This document shows, piece after piece, positions 35,508 to 44,174 of a DNA stretch of 64,000 nucleotides. The notes beneath the pieces are model-generated. The model had not been told where the DNA came from. It was given only the letters and a program-made list of their open reading frames with translations, and did not search any database. Position 1 is the first letter of the stretch, and the number at the start of each line of letters is the position of its first letter. The stretch comes from an uncultured Prevotella sp. (GTDB lineage Bacteria; Bacteroidota; Bacteroidia; Bacteroidales; Bacteroidaceae), in the NCBI GenBank assembly GCA_944319795.1, contig CALUFA010000012.1:1-64000 (forward strand), written 5' to 3'. A program made the translations under genes and the position numbers.

Positions 35508-35894
35508 TTAACGCTTGCTGAACTGGAAGCGCTTGCGTGCCTTCGGGCGTCCCGGCTTCTTACGCTCAACTACGCGTGCGTCGCGAGTCAGGAATCCGTG
35601 GTCTTTCAAGTTCTTCTTATCCTCGGCGTTTATCTTAACGAGCGCGCGTGCTATCGCGAGGCGCAGGGCCTGGCTCTGGCCGGTAAAGCCGCCGCCGTCG
35701 AGGTTGGCCTTGATGTCGTATTTCTCGGCCACGTCGAGCAGCTGCAGGGGCTGCTTTACTACGTACTGCAGGATAGCAGAGGGGAAGTATGTCGTTATGT
35801 CTTTCTTGTTAATCGTTATTTTGCCGGTGCCTTCAGTGAGATAAACACGTGCCACAGCACTCTTGCGACGGCCTATTGCATTGATTTGTTCCAT
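35508..35894 (-). CDS. rpsI: Small ribosomal subunit protein S9
   Basis: A 128-residue protein with the C-terminal KKPGRPKARKRFQFSKR, whose terminal Lys-Arg contacts the P-site tRNA. It follows rplM by 11 nt, the usual arrangement. Confidence 0.97.
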   Translation of the reverse strand: MEQINAIGRRKSAVARVYLTEGTGKITINKKDITTYFPSAILQYVVKQPLQLLDVAEKYDIKANLDGGGFTGQSQALRLAIARALVKINAEDKKNLKDHGFLTRDARVVERKKPGRPKARKRFQFSKR

Positions 35895-35905
35895 TGTCGC
35901 TTCAA

Positions 35906-36367
35906 TTATTTGTACTGGTTAATATCTATTGCCTTCGGTTTCTGAGCCTGCATGTTGTGCTCAGTGCCGTCGAAGATGTAGAGGTTGTCCATCAGGCTGC
36001 GTCCGAGCGGACCTTTGGGCAGCATGCCTTTAACGGCGTGGCGGATTATCCTGTCGGCTCCGTACTTATGCTTGCGCAGCTCGGCAGGTGTGTTGAAGCG
36101 CTGGCCGCCGGGATATCCGGTGTAGCGGGTGTACACTTTGTCGGTCTCCTTCTTGCCTGAGAACACGACCTTAGCGGCGTTGATGAGGATTACGTTGTCA
36201 CCGCAGTCTACGTGCGGAGTGAAGTTTGGTTTGTACTTTCCGCGCAGGAGCTTGGCTACCTTAGAGCAGAGACGGCCTACAACCTGGTCTGATGCGTCGA
36301 TTACGACCCACTCCTTATTCACCGTTTCCTTGTTGGCGGAAATAGTCTTGTAACTTAAAGTGTTCAT
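35906..36367 (-). CDS. rplM: Large ribosomal subunit protein L13
   Basis: A 153-residue protein; the WVVIDASDQVVGRLCSKVAKLLRGK region and the RIIRHAVKGMLPKGPLGR motif identify it. First gene of the operon, behind a structured leader of about 140 nt. Confidence 0.97.
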   Translation of the reverse strand: MNTLSYKTISANKETVNKEWVVIDASDQVVGRLCSKVAKLLRGKYKPNFTPHVDCGDNVILINAAKVVFSGKKETDKVYTRYTGYPGGQRFNTPAELRKHKYGADRIIRHAVKGMLPKGPLGRSLMDNLYIFDGTEHNMQAQKPKAIDINQYK

Positions 36368-36509
36368 TTTTAATTTAAAATTACTACTAAAAAACGTTTT
36401 TAATTCTCTTGTGAACGGCGATTCACTAACCGTCGCACTCGGCCAAAAGTACGACTATTAACACTCCGTTCTGGGGGTTCTAAGTGCTCCCCCGATAATA
36501 ATCGGCGTG
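36368..36509 (-). promoter_or_regulatory. Structured 5' leader of the rplM operon
   Basis: The minus-strand transcript from about 36505 to the rplM start can fold into three hairpins: GGGGG/CCCCC with an 11-nt loop, GTCG..ACT/AGT..CGAC, and GTGAA/TTCAC. Such leaders often mediate autoregulation by a ribosomal protein; an L13 leader class has been proposed in Bacteroidia. Whether this one matches it needs a covariance search. Confidence 0.5.
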
Positions 36510-36517
36510 CAAAGGTA
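36510..36517 (-). promoter_or_regulatory. Promoter -7 element of the rplM operon
   Basis: TACCTTTG on the minus strand. No TTTG at the expected upstream spacing. The region 36518-36751 beyond it shows nothing else recognisable. Confidence 0.55.
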
Positions 36518-36751
36518 CACATTTTTATTATATCCTTCCTCGCTGGGGGAGGCAAGATTGCGAACATTTATATATATTTAACACGATAAATTTTCTTCCA
36601 TAACTATATGCAATAGGAGAAGCATGGGGATTCCACCTTCTATAAAGACAAATACAGACAGCGGAATGCATGGTAAATAATACAACTGCCACTTTGCCGG
36701 ACCTGAATGTCCATGCTACTTATATGGTAAAAACAGGACGGTTCGCCTACG

Positions 36752-37330
36752 TCAATGGAAGCCTACTTTGTCTTTATCCGTGATTTTTCTTAATACACGG
36801 CATGGATTTCCGGCAGCAAGGACACCAGACGGGATGTCATGAGTCACGACACTTCCGGCGCCGACGACGGTATCGTCACCAATAGCGACACCGCTGAGAA
36901 TGGTGCTGCCACCTCCGATCCAAACCCTGTTCCCTATGATTACAGGTTCAGGAATCAAGGCACCGGCTATCCGCTCTGCGGAATCGAGTGAATGGTTAGC
37001 CGAATAGATGCTTACATTAGGGCCTAACAACGTATTATTGCCTATCGTTACCTGCCCGCAATCAAGGATTGTACATCCGAAATTTATATAAACATCATTC
37101 CCGATAGTAATGTTCTTACCATACTCGCAAGTAAAGTTCGGCTCCATCCATACGCGCTCACCTACTTTCCTAAAGAGCTTCCGCATGATTTCCTGACGCC
37201 GTTCAACCTCTTCGTCTTCTGTGCGGTTAAATTCCTTAAATAGTTTTTTTGCTTCAACCCTAAGGTCGAATAAATCAGCATCAAAGTCATTATAGATTTG
37301 ATGTTCTTGCATTTTATCCCATTCGGTCAT
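36752..37330 (-). CDS. Left-handed beta-helix O-acetyltransferase (maltose acetyltransferase type)
   Basis: A 192-residue acyltransferase with an N-terminal helical Mac domain (EWDKMQEHQIYNDFDADLFD, residues 3-22) and hexapeptide repeats from about residue 70. The catalytic His lies in SANHSLDSAERIAG and the end IPSGVLAAGNPCRVLRKI is the classical signature. The donor is acetyl-CoA and the acceptor probably a sugar. It lies at the edge of the polysaccharide region but is on the opposite strand. Paralogue of the genes at 26045 and 44797. Confidence 0.92.
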   Translation of the reverse strand: MTEWDKMQEHQIYNDFDADLFDLRVEAKKLFKEFNRTEDEEVERRQEIMRKLFRKVGERVWMEPNFTCEYGKNITIGNDVYINFGCTILDCGQVTIGNNTLLGPNVSIYSANHSLDSAERIAGALIPEPVIIGNRVWIGGGSTILSGVAIGDDTVVGAGSVVTHDIPSGVLAAGNPCRVLRKITDKDKVGFH

Positions 37331-37463
37331 AAATCAGATTAAGTTAAGTTTAACAGGACAAAGATACTAAATAATGACGAAACGACAAAAACAGCACCGC
37401 AAAAACACATGACTGCCGGACATTTTTTCCAATAGGAAAAAGCGGAACGGACTGAAGCGGTTT

Positions 37464-37569
37464 TGCAAAAGGATGCCTTTTACGCTCCCAAAGGATGCCT
37501 TTTGCCGGCTGAAAGGCGGCCTTTTACGAAGCAAAAAGCAGCCTTTTAGAAACACGTTGACTATCAGCA
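37464..37569. repeat. Four-module palindromic intergenic element, copy E
   Basis: GCAAAAGGATGCCTTTT, CAAAGGATGCCTTTTGC, GAAAGGCGGCCTTTT and AAAAAGCAGCCTTTT modules, ending in the family flank GTTGACTATCAGC. Confidence 0.85.
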
Positions 37570-37673
37570 AGTTACGCGCAAGGCTCAAACGATTACACAT
37601 TATTTATATAATTACATGCGCGCTTTGGGGCATTTTGCCGGCAGTAAAGGCGTTGGGAAAAGGGAAAAATAAG

Positions 37674-37879
37674 TATCTTTGCATAAGATAAGCTGCACTC
37701 GGCAATTTGAAAGTAAACTTTCATTGCGCTCGTTTGCATTATCTTTGCATAAGATAAGCTGCACTCGGCAATTTGAAAGTAAACTTTCATTGCGCTCGTT
37801 TGCATTATCTTTGCATAAGATAAGCTGCACTCGGCAATTTGAAAGTAAACTTTCATTGCGCTCGTTTGCATTATCCTTA
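37674..37879 (+). repeat. Tandem 66-bp promoter-bearing repeats upstream of the flippase gene
   Basis: Three full units and the start of a fourth. TATCTTTG begins at 37674, 37740 and 37806, each fitting TAnnTTTG; the fourth, at 37872, is degraded to TATCCTTA. Each unit also holds a hairpin TGAAAG-TAAA-CTTTCA. Because 66 is a multiple of three, the array stays in frame with the gene and can inflate an automated start call by 69 codons. Confidence 0.92.
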
Positions 37880-37885
37880 CATATA

Positions 37886-39430
37886 ATGTCAGTAAATTCA
37901 GAGAACAACAAACGCATAGCCAAGAACACGCTGGCGCTTTACGCGAGGATGCTGTTCACAATGGCCGTCAGCTTCTACACGTCGCGCGTGGTGCTCGACG
38001 TGCTCGGAGTGGCCGACTACGGCATATACAACGTCGTAGGCGGATTGGTGACGATGTTCTCGTTCATCAGCGGAGCGATGACCACGGCCACCCAGCGATT
38101 CCTTTCCGTAGAGATAGGCAGGGGCGCCGGGGGCGACGTCAGGCGCATGTTCTCTACGGCGGTGGTCATCCACGTAGTGCTCGCCGCGCTGATAGTGCTG
38201 GCCGGAGAGACCGTCGGGCTGTGGTTCCTCAACAAGTACATGAACTTTCCGCCCGGCCGCCTGGCCGCCGCCAACTGGGTGTACCAGTTCTCGCTGGCCA
38301 CCTTCGCGGTAAACGTAGCCAGCGTGCCTTACAACGCCGCCATAGTGGCTTACGAGCGGATGAAGGCTTTCGCCTACGTAAGCATCGTCGAAGTAACGCT
38401 GAAGCTCGCGGTGGTATATCTCATAATGCTTGCCACATACGACAAGTTGGTGGTCTACGCCGCCCTGATAGCCGCCATAGCCGTGGCCATCAGGCTGATT
38501 TACGGCAGCTACTGCAAGCGCCATTTCGCCGAATGCCGGTGCGACATGAAGTGGGACAGGGAGCGCGGCAGGGGCATGATGTCGTTCCTCGGGTGGAACC
38601 TCATCGGCTCAATAGCCGGCGTAGGCAAGGAGCAGGGCATCAACGTGGTGCTCAACATCTTCTTCGGCAGCGCCGTCAACGCCGCCCGCGGCGTGGCCTA
38701 CCAGGCGATGAACGCCATTGCCGGCTTCGCGGCCAACTTCCAGATGGCGATGAACCCCCAGATAATCAAGCTGTACGCCGCAGGCGAACGCGACGAGATG
38801 TTCAAGTTGGTGTTCCGCGGCAGCAAGTTCTCTTACCTACTGCTGCTCACCATGTCGCTGCCCGTAGCGCTCGAGGCACCGTTCATCCTCGACGTGTGGC
38901 TTAAGGAAGTGCCCGACCATACGGTGGTATTCCTGCGGCTCGTGCTGCTGACCACGCTCGTCGACTCGCTATCGAACCCGCTCATAACGGCGATGCACGC
39001 TTCGGGAAAGGTGCGCGACTACCAGATCGTTGTAGGCGGACTGTCGCTCATGACGCTGCCCGTGGCTTACGCGTTCTTCAAGCTCGGTTATCCGCCCCAG
39101 GCCGCCATGTACGTCGGCCTGGGCGTCTCGGTGGCGTGCCACTTCGCCCGGCAGGCGCTGCTGCGCCGCACGATAGGCTTCCCAATGGGCGCGTTCCTCA
39201 GGCGCGTGTCGCTCCGCGTGGCGGCCGTAACGCTGCTGTCGGCCGTAGCGCCGTGCGCCCTATGCGCTGCGCTCGACGGCGGACTGGCGGAATTTTTCGC
39301 CGTATGCGCGGTGTCGGCGCTTTCCACCACGGGCATAAGCTACTGGCTCGGGCTCGACGGTTCGGAAAAGCATTTCATGCGGACAAAGGCCGCGGCTCTG
39401 TTGGAAAAACTAAGAAAAAAGGGAAACTGA
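37886..39430 (+). CDS. Polysaccharide flippase (Wzx/MOP family)
   Basis: A 514-residue inner-membrane protein with about 12-14 helices that should move lipid-linked oligosaccharide units across the membrane. The N terminus KRIAKNTLALYARMLFTMAVSFYTSRVVLDVLGVADYGIYN is characteristic of Bacteroidetes flippases. The ATG at 37886 is chosen because the upstream in-frame codons translate the 66-bp repeats. It starts a run in which the next stop and start overlap (TGATG at 39428-39432). Confidence 0.93.
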   Translation: MSVNSENNKRIAKNTLALYARMLFTMAVSFYTSRVVLDVLGVADYGIYNVVGGLVTMFSFISGAMTTATQRFLSVEIGRGAGGDVRRMFSTAVVIHVVLAALIVLAGETVGLWFLNKYMNFPPGRLAAANWVYQFSLATFAVNVASVPYNAAIVAYERMKAFAYVSIVEVTLKLAVVYLIMLATYDKLVVYAALIAAIAVAIRLIYGSYCKRHFAECRCDMKWDRERGRGMMSFLGWNLIGSIAGVGKEQGINVVLNIFFGSAVNAARGVAYQAMNAIAGFAANFQMAMNPQIIKLYAAGERDEMFKLVFRGSKFSYLLLLTMSLPVALEAPFILDVWLKEVPDHTVVFLRLVLLTTLVDSLSNPLITAMHASGKVRDYQIVVGGLSLMTLPVAYAFFKLGYPPQAAMYVGLGVSVACHFARQALLRRTIGFPMGAFLRRVSLRVAAVTLLSAVAPCALCAALDGGLAEFFAVCAVSALSTTGISYWLGLDGSEKHFMRTKAAALLEKLRKKGN

Positions 39431-40644
39431 TGAACATAAGCGGAACAAAAGACTGTTACGGATGCGGCCTGTGCGCCACGGTGTGCCCCAAGGGGATAAT
39501 CGCCGTCGGCCTCAACGGCGGCGGATTCTACGAGCCGAGGATAACCGACGCCGGCAGTTGCGTTGACTGCGGCCTGTGCGTAAAGGTGTGCTCGTTCGCC
39601 GACGACAAACTCGCCGCGCCCCACGCCGTCATCGAAAGCTACGCAGCATGGAGCCGCGACGCCGGCGTAAGGCGGACGTGCTCGTCGGGAGGGGCGGCCT
39701 TCGAGATAGGCCGCAGCCTCATCCGGCAAGGATACAAGGTGTGCGGCGTAAGGTATAACGCCGCCCTGCGGCGCGCCGAGCACTACGTTGCGGCCACCGC
39801 TGACGAACTGGCGGCCTCGGTCGGAAGCAAATACATACAGAGTTACACGGTCGACGGGTTCCGCGCCGTAGGCCGTAAGGGCAAACGGCTCGTAACGGGC
39901 ACGCCCTGCCAGATAGACTCCTTCCGCCGTTACGTCAGGCTATTCAAGGCCGAAGACGACTTCATACTGATGGACTTCTTCTGCCACGGCGTGCCGTCGA
40001 TGCTGCTCTTCAACAAGTATCTTGACGAAAAGACGCGCGGATGGGGCAACGTAACAGGCGTGACATGGCGCGACAAGCAGACGGGATGGCACGACTCGTG
40101 GGTGATGTCGGTAAGCGGCGAAGCGCCGTGCGCCGACGGCGGAGACGGCACGGGCAAGGCACGGCGCGTCGGAACAAGCAAACGCCTGTCGCAGGGCGAC
40201 GAGTTCTTCCGCCTGTTCCTCTGCGACCAATGCCTCGGCAAGGCGTGCTACGGGCGGTGCAAGTTCAAGTACGGAAAGTCGAGCGCCGACATACGCATAG
40301 GCGACCTGTGGGGAAACACCTACGCAGGCAACGACGACGGGGTTACCGCCGTGGCCGTGTTCACCGAGAAAGGGCGTCAGGCCGTCGGGCAAAGCGGATG
40401 CGAACTGACGCCGCTGCCGTTCGAGACAATAGCCGAAGGGCAGATGAAGGCTCCGCCTGAGCGCGACCGGCGTTACGCTAAGCTGGCAAAGATGCTGCGC
40501 GACAAGTCGGCCACGTTGGCGCAAATGACCGCCGTGCTCGACCGCCACGACCTCATGCTGCGCCTCACCTACCCCCTGCGCCATCCGCTGAGGATGACAC
40601 GCAACATAATAATGAAACGGATTTTAAGGATCAGGAAAAGATGA
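39430..40644 (+). CDS. F420-dehydrogenase beta-subunit-like Fe-S protein of polysaccharide clusters
   Basis: A 404-residue protein. Residues 9-19 and 44-54 form two 4Fe-4S motifs (CYGCGLCATVCP and CVDCGLCVKVC), followed by the FrhB-type N- and C-terminal domains with further cysteines (TGTPCQI, FFCHG, CDQCLGKACYGRCKF). Members occur beside pyruvyl transferases in glycan clusters and may supply reducing equivalents or modify a sugar; the reaction is unproven. Translationally coupled to the flippase and overlapping the next gene by 4 nt. Confidence 0.9.
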   Translation: MNISGTKDCYGCGLCATVCPKGIIAVGLNGGGFYEPRITDAGSCVDCGLCVKVCSFADDKLAAPHAVIESYAAWSRDAGVRRTCSSGGAAFEIGRSLIRQGYKVCGVRYNAALRRAEHYVAATADELAASVGSKYIQSYTVDGFRAVGRKGKRLVTGTPCQIDSFRRYVRLFKAEDDFILMDFFCHGVPSMLLFNKYLDEKTRGWGNVTGVTWRDKQTGWHDSWVMSVSGEAPCADGGDGTGKARRVGTSKRLSQGDEFFRLFLCDQCLGKACYGRCKFKYGKSSADIRIGDLWGNTYAGNDDGVTAVAVFTEKGRQAVGQSGCELTPLPFETIAEGQMKAPPERDRRYAKLAKMLRDKSATLAQMTAVLDRHDLMLRLTYPLRHPLRMTRNIIMKRILRIRKR

Positions 40645-41780
40645 GAATCAGAACCATTACATGTCACGACGTGTGCAACTACGGGGCGTCGCTGCAGGCA
40701 TACGCGCTGATGCGCCATCTGCAGGGACTGGGCAACGAGGTTGAAATCATCGACTATCTGCCCGACTACAAGCCTCCGCGCCACTCGTTGGCCACGTTCT
40801 ACAACTCAGGCCGCGCCGCCGCGGTCGCCAAGATTGCGCCCTGGCTGAAACGGCCGATGGCTTTCTGGCAGAACAGGCATGAGTTGAAATTCCAGAAAAG
40901 GCGGCGAGCCTTCGAGGCGTTCAAGGCCGAACGCCTGATTACCACCGGCGCCGAATACCATAACAACAAAGAGCTTGAAAAAGGAATGAAGGCCGACAAG
41001 GACATGGAAGCCGACCTGTACATAGCCGGAAGCGACCAAATATGGAACCCGTTCTACGGCAACGGGCGCGACCCCGCCTATTACTGCGCCTTCGTTGACG
41101 ACCCGCGGCGTTGCATATCCTACGCCGCGAGCTTCGGCAAAAGCAACATAACGGGCGACGACAAGCTGTTCGCGCAGCAACAACTCGCCAACTTCCGCGC
41201 CATATCCGTCAGGGAGACGACGGGCGTAAAGATAGCCCGGAGCATGGGGTTCGACGCCGTCCAAGTGGTCGACCCCGTATTCCTGCTTAGCCGGGACGAA
41301 TGGGGCGAAGTGGCCAAAGAGCCTAAAATAAATGGCTACGTACTTGTTTACGACTTCCTGCACAACGACCCACGCATTGAAGAACTCGCCCGACACTTAG
41401 CCCGGAAAGAGCATCTGAAGATAGTATCGGTCAACGACGGCGGCAAGCTCGGTTACGCCGACATGAACATAAACGACGCCGGCCCGGCCGAATTTCTCGG
41501 CTATGTCCGCGGCGCAAGCTACGTGCTGGCCTCGTCGTTCCATGCCGCCGCCTTCAGCACGATATTCAAACGCGACTTCTACATCTTCCCTTTGGTAGGC
41601 CACGACAATTCATCCCGGATGACGGATTTCCTCAACTCGGCTGGTCTCGGCAGCCGTTTCATAACCCAAAAGACAGCAACCGAGCTTGAGGGAATAGACT
41701 TCGGGCGCGTAGACAAGCTGCTCGGAGAGCAAGTTGAAGCATCGAAACAATGGCTGGAAAAACAATTGGAGAACAACTAA
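40641..41780 (+). CDS. Polysaccharide pyruvyl transferase family protein
   Basis: A 379-residue cytosolic GT-B-like protein transferring pyruvate ketals (from PEP) to glycan sugars. The N terminus TCHDVCNYGASLQAYALMRHL, YIAGSDQIWNP and SSFHAAAFSTIF are characteristic of the family. Its start overlaps the Fe-S protein stop. The pairing of these two genes is common in capsule clusters and suggests a joint role. Confidence 0.92.
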   Translation: MRIRTITCHDVCNYGASLQAYALMRHLQGLGNEVEIIDYLPDYKPPRHSLATFYNSGRAAAVAKIAPWLKRPMAFWQNRHELKFQKRRRAFEAFKAERLITTGAEYHNNKELEKGMKADKDMEADLYIAGSDQIWNPFYGNGRDPAYYCAFVDDPRRCISYAASFGKSNITGDDKLFAQQQLANFRAISVRETTGVKIARSMGFDAVQVVDPVFLLSRDEWGEVAKEPKINGYVLVYDFLHNDPRIEELARHLARKEHLKIVSVNDGGKLGYADMNINDAGPAEFLGYVRGASYVLASSFHAAAFSTIFKRDFYIFPLVGHDNSSRMTDFLNSAGLGSRFITQKTATELEGIDFGRVDKLLGEQVEASKQWLEKQLENN

Positions 41781-41791
41781 AAACCCTTTAT

Positions 41792-42763
41792 ATGGAAATA
41801 GTTTGCAGCACCGACAACAACTATGTAATGCCGACCGGCGTCATGATGTGCTCGCTCTGCGAGAACAACCGCGGCGAGCAAGTGCGCTTCCACGTACTAA
41901 GCTCGGACATAACCGAAGCCAACAAGAGTGCGCTAAGGCGCATAGCCGACGGTTACGGCAAGGACATCGAGTTCCATAAAATCAACGATGCCGACCTCGC
42001 CGACTTCCCGATAGGCCGCGACGGCCAGTCGGCGCATATCTCGTCGCTCGCCACATACTACCGGTTGTTCCTCGGCGACATCCTGCCCGACAGCATAACA
42101 AAGGTGATTTACTTAGACGGCGACCTGATTGTACGCAAGTCTTTGAAAGAGCTTTGGGACACGGACATGGACGGATACGCCATAGCCGGCGCGCCCGACA
42201 CGGGCAACAACGGCGTAGAGCACTACAACAGGCTGCTTTATCCTCAGTCGTTGGGATACTTCAACGCAGGAGTCCTCGTTATAAACCTTGAATACTGGCG
42301 CAGCCACGGCTCGAAGAACGAGTTCTTCAAAATAGCCCGCGAGCACCCCGAACGCCTGAGATGCCACGACCAAGACATACTTAACTACGTGTTCAGGACA
42401 TGCAAAAAAAGGCTCGACGCTAAGTTTAACTTCCAAAACGACTACCTTTTCGAGCATAGGTATGCCAACCTCACATACGACATATTAAGCGAAATTGACG
42501 CCTCGCTGGCCGATCCCGTCATCATACATTACATCACCGGGCCTAAGCCGTGGCAGCGCGACTGCATACATCCGTACAGGAACGAGTTCTTGAAATACAG
42601 GGACAACACCCAATGGAAAGGCATGAAGCTGATGCACGGCGACCCGTTGAAAGTGAAAATCAAGCACCGCTTGGTAAAGATTCTTATCGACTTGGGATTC
42701 TTCAAGCGTGAGAACCTTGTAGCATACAAGTTCCGCAAGGACGCGATACTCACTTCTGTTTAA
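41792..42763 (+). CDS. Family 8 glycosyltransferase
   Basis: A 323-residue GT-A retaining transferase (LPS galactosyl/glucosyl type). The N terminus MEIVCSTDNNYVMPTGVMMCSLCENN and the metal-binding DxD motif (LDGDLIV, residues 109-111) are present, as are GYFNAGVLVIN and HYITGPKPWQ. The ATG at 41792 is chosen because MEIVCSTDNNY matches family N termini; 14 upstream codons overlap the preceding gene. The last bases overlap the stop of the convergent GT4. Confidence 0.92.
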   Translation: MEIVCSTDNNYVMPTGVMMCSLCENNRGEQVRFHVLSSDITEANKSALRRIADGYGKDIEFHKINDADLADFPIGRDGQSAHISSLATYYRLFLGDILPDSITKVIYLDGDLIVRKSLKELWDTDMDGYAIAGAPDTGNNGVEHYNRLLYPQSLGYFNAGVLVINLEYWRSHGSKNEFFKIAREHPERLRCHDQDILNYVFRTCKKRLDAKFNFQNDYLFEHRYANLTYDILSEIDASLADPVIIHYITGPKPWQRDCIHPYRNEFLKYRDNTQWKGMKLMHGDPLKVKIKHRLVKILIDLGFFKRENLVAYKFRKDAILTSV

Positions 42764-43854
42764 TAAAGGTACACGGCCTCATACGCCTCTTGCATGCGCC
42801 TGATGCCGAACCGTTGCTTGGCGAAGGCGGCAGACTTCTTGCCTAACGGGTCGTTGGGCGTGCGCTTCCTCAGGCTGCGGAAGATTGCCATGTACTTCCC
42901 CATGTCGTTGCCGCGCACGCACAAAGGCCAGTCTTGCGGCAGCGTATCGCGCAATCCGGGGCAGCTGTTGGCTATCACCGGCAGTCCGGCAAGACTCGCC
43001 TCGATAGACATTATGCTGAGCCCTTCGAACTCTGAAGGCATCAGCAAGTAGTCGAACGACGACAAGTAAGCGGCCAACCCATGCACGGGCGGACGCAGGG
43101 AGACGCATTCAAACGCCCCTACTTCACGCTCGATGTCGGCCTTCAGGCCGCCGTCGCCGACCAAATGGAAATGGAAACGGCCGTCGTCCTTCAGCCTTTT
43201 GATAATCTCGACCAACGTTGACACGCCCTTTTGAGGCTCGAAGCGCCCGGCGAAAAGTATGTTGATCTTGCCCGGCACGATACCTTCATACCGCTGTTGC
43301 GGCGTTTCGGCCACGCCGTTATATATCATCGGGGCCCGCTGGCGGTATTCTTTCTCGTAATTGTCGCGCACCGAAGCGGATATCGCAACGTTGGAACGAT
43401 GGCTTATGAAGAATCGTTCCACACGCCGGCCCACCCCCTTCATGCCGCTCCAAAGCCGCGTGTTATGAATCGTCCTTACCACCTTGCAACCGTGAAGCAG
43501 GCGCGGAAACAGCGTGAAAAACCACCATACGGCCAAGTCGGGCATCTCCGTATGGCTGTGGACAACAGCCGGACGATGCTTCAAGAACAGCGGAAGAAAC
43601 CACAACGGGAACGTATATGCCGCCAAACGCTCGAACAAATAATGGAAACGCACGTCGGGAACGTAGGCCCGGTGGTAGCGTATGCCGGCATCCTCGAGCT
43701 CGCGTATGAACACACGCGTGAACGTGGAACGGGCGCGGATAAGCTCTACTACGTGATATTCAAAGCCTTCCGTACCCGACTTCGCTATGTTCACGGCCAC
43801 GCGCTCGGCTCCGCCGACGTCGAAATGGGATATTATGTGGAATACCTTTTTCAT
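42760..43854 (-). CDS. Family 4 glycosyltransferase
   Basis: A 364-residue GT-B transferase. The N terminus KVFHIISHFDVGGAERVAVNIA and the donor site PSEFEGLSIMSIEASLAGLPVI are diagnostic. It converges on the GT8 gene, sharing 4 bp at the stops. Long 5' gap (43855-44174) containing palindromic element F and a TATCTTTG at 44116-44109 as candidate promoter, giving a leader of about 250 nt. Part of the surface-glycan region. Confidence 0.92.
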   Translation of the reverse strand: MKKVFHIISHFDVGGAERVAVNIAKSGTEGFEYHVVELIRARSTFTRVFIRELEDAGIRYHRAYVPDVRFHYLFERLAAYTFPLWFLPLFLKHRPAVVHSHTEMPDLAVWWFFTLFPRLLHGCKVVRTIHNTRLWSGMKGVGRRVERFFISHRSNVAISASVRDNYEKEYRQRAPMIYNGVAETPQQRYEGIVPGKINILFAGRFEPQKGVSTLVEIIKRLKDDGRFHFHLVGDGGLKADIEREVGAFECVSLRPPVHGLAAYLSSFDYLLMPSEFEGLSIMSIEASLAGLPVIANSCPGLRDTLPQDWPLCVRGNDMGKYMAIFRSLRKRTPNDPLGKKSAAFAKQRFGIRRMQEAYEAVYLY

Positions 43855-43973
43855 CTTTTAAACAATACAAAGGCTCATTGGCGGAACTATCAGTGCCTTC
43901 CCGCGGCAGGCACTTACGGTTTATCGTATTTCGACGGCTTTTACTTACTGTTTCCGCATGCCTCCGACGGGTT

Positions 43974-44060
43974 TGCAAAAGGCATCCTTTTGCGGCGTGA
44001 AAGGCGACCTTTCAGAGTGCGAAAAGCCATGTTTTGCAGGCTGAAAGGATACCGCTTGAA
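43974..44060. repeat. Palindromic intergenic element, copy F
   Basis: GCAAAAGGCATCCTTTTGC, GAAAGGCGACCTTTC and GCGAAAAGCCATGTTTTGC modules. Its left flank from about 43928 matches copy B in reverse orientation, so this copy has a longer conserved edge. It lies in the 5' region of the GT4 gene. Confidence 0.8.
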
Positions 44061-44108
44061 ATAGTAACCGGCGTCGTTCCACCCAAAATAATTCCGCCAA
44101 CGGATATA

Positions 44109-44116
44109 CAAAGATA
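44109..44116 (-). promoter_or_regulatory. Promoter -7 element for the GT4 gene
   Basis: TATCTTTG on the minus strand. It implies a long leader that includes element F. Confidence 0.55.
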
Positions 44117-44174
44117 CTAATTATCACGACAACAGCCCATCAAGGCAACCATTATTACGTTTATTTTGAACGAT

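Noticed and set aside
37674-37879. Possible CRISPR array
   Set aside because: The units are contiguous 66-bp tandem copies with no unique spacers, and there are no cas genes in the window. The same holds for the array at 25761-25925.
37679-37885. A 69-codon N-terminal extension of the flippase made of three repeated 22-residue units
   Set aside because: It is a translation of the 66-bp promoter-bearing repeats; the flippase N terminus begins naturally at 37886.
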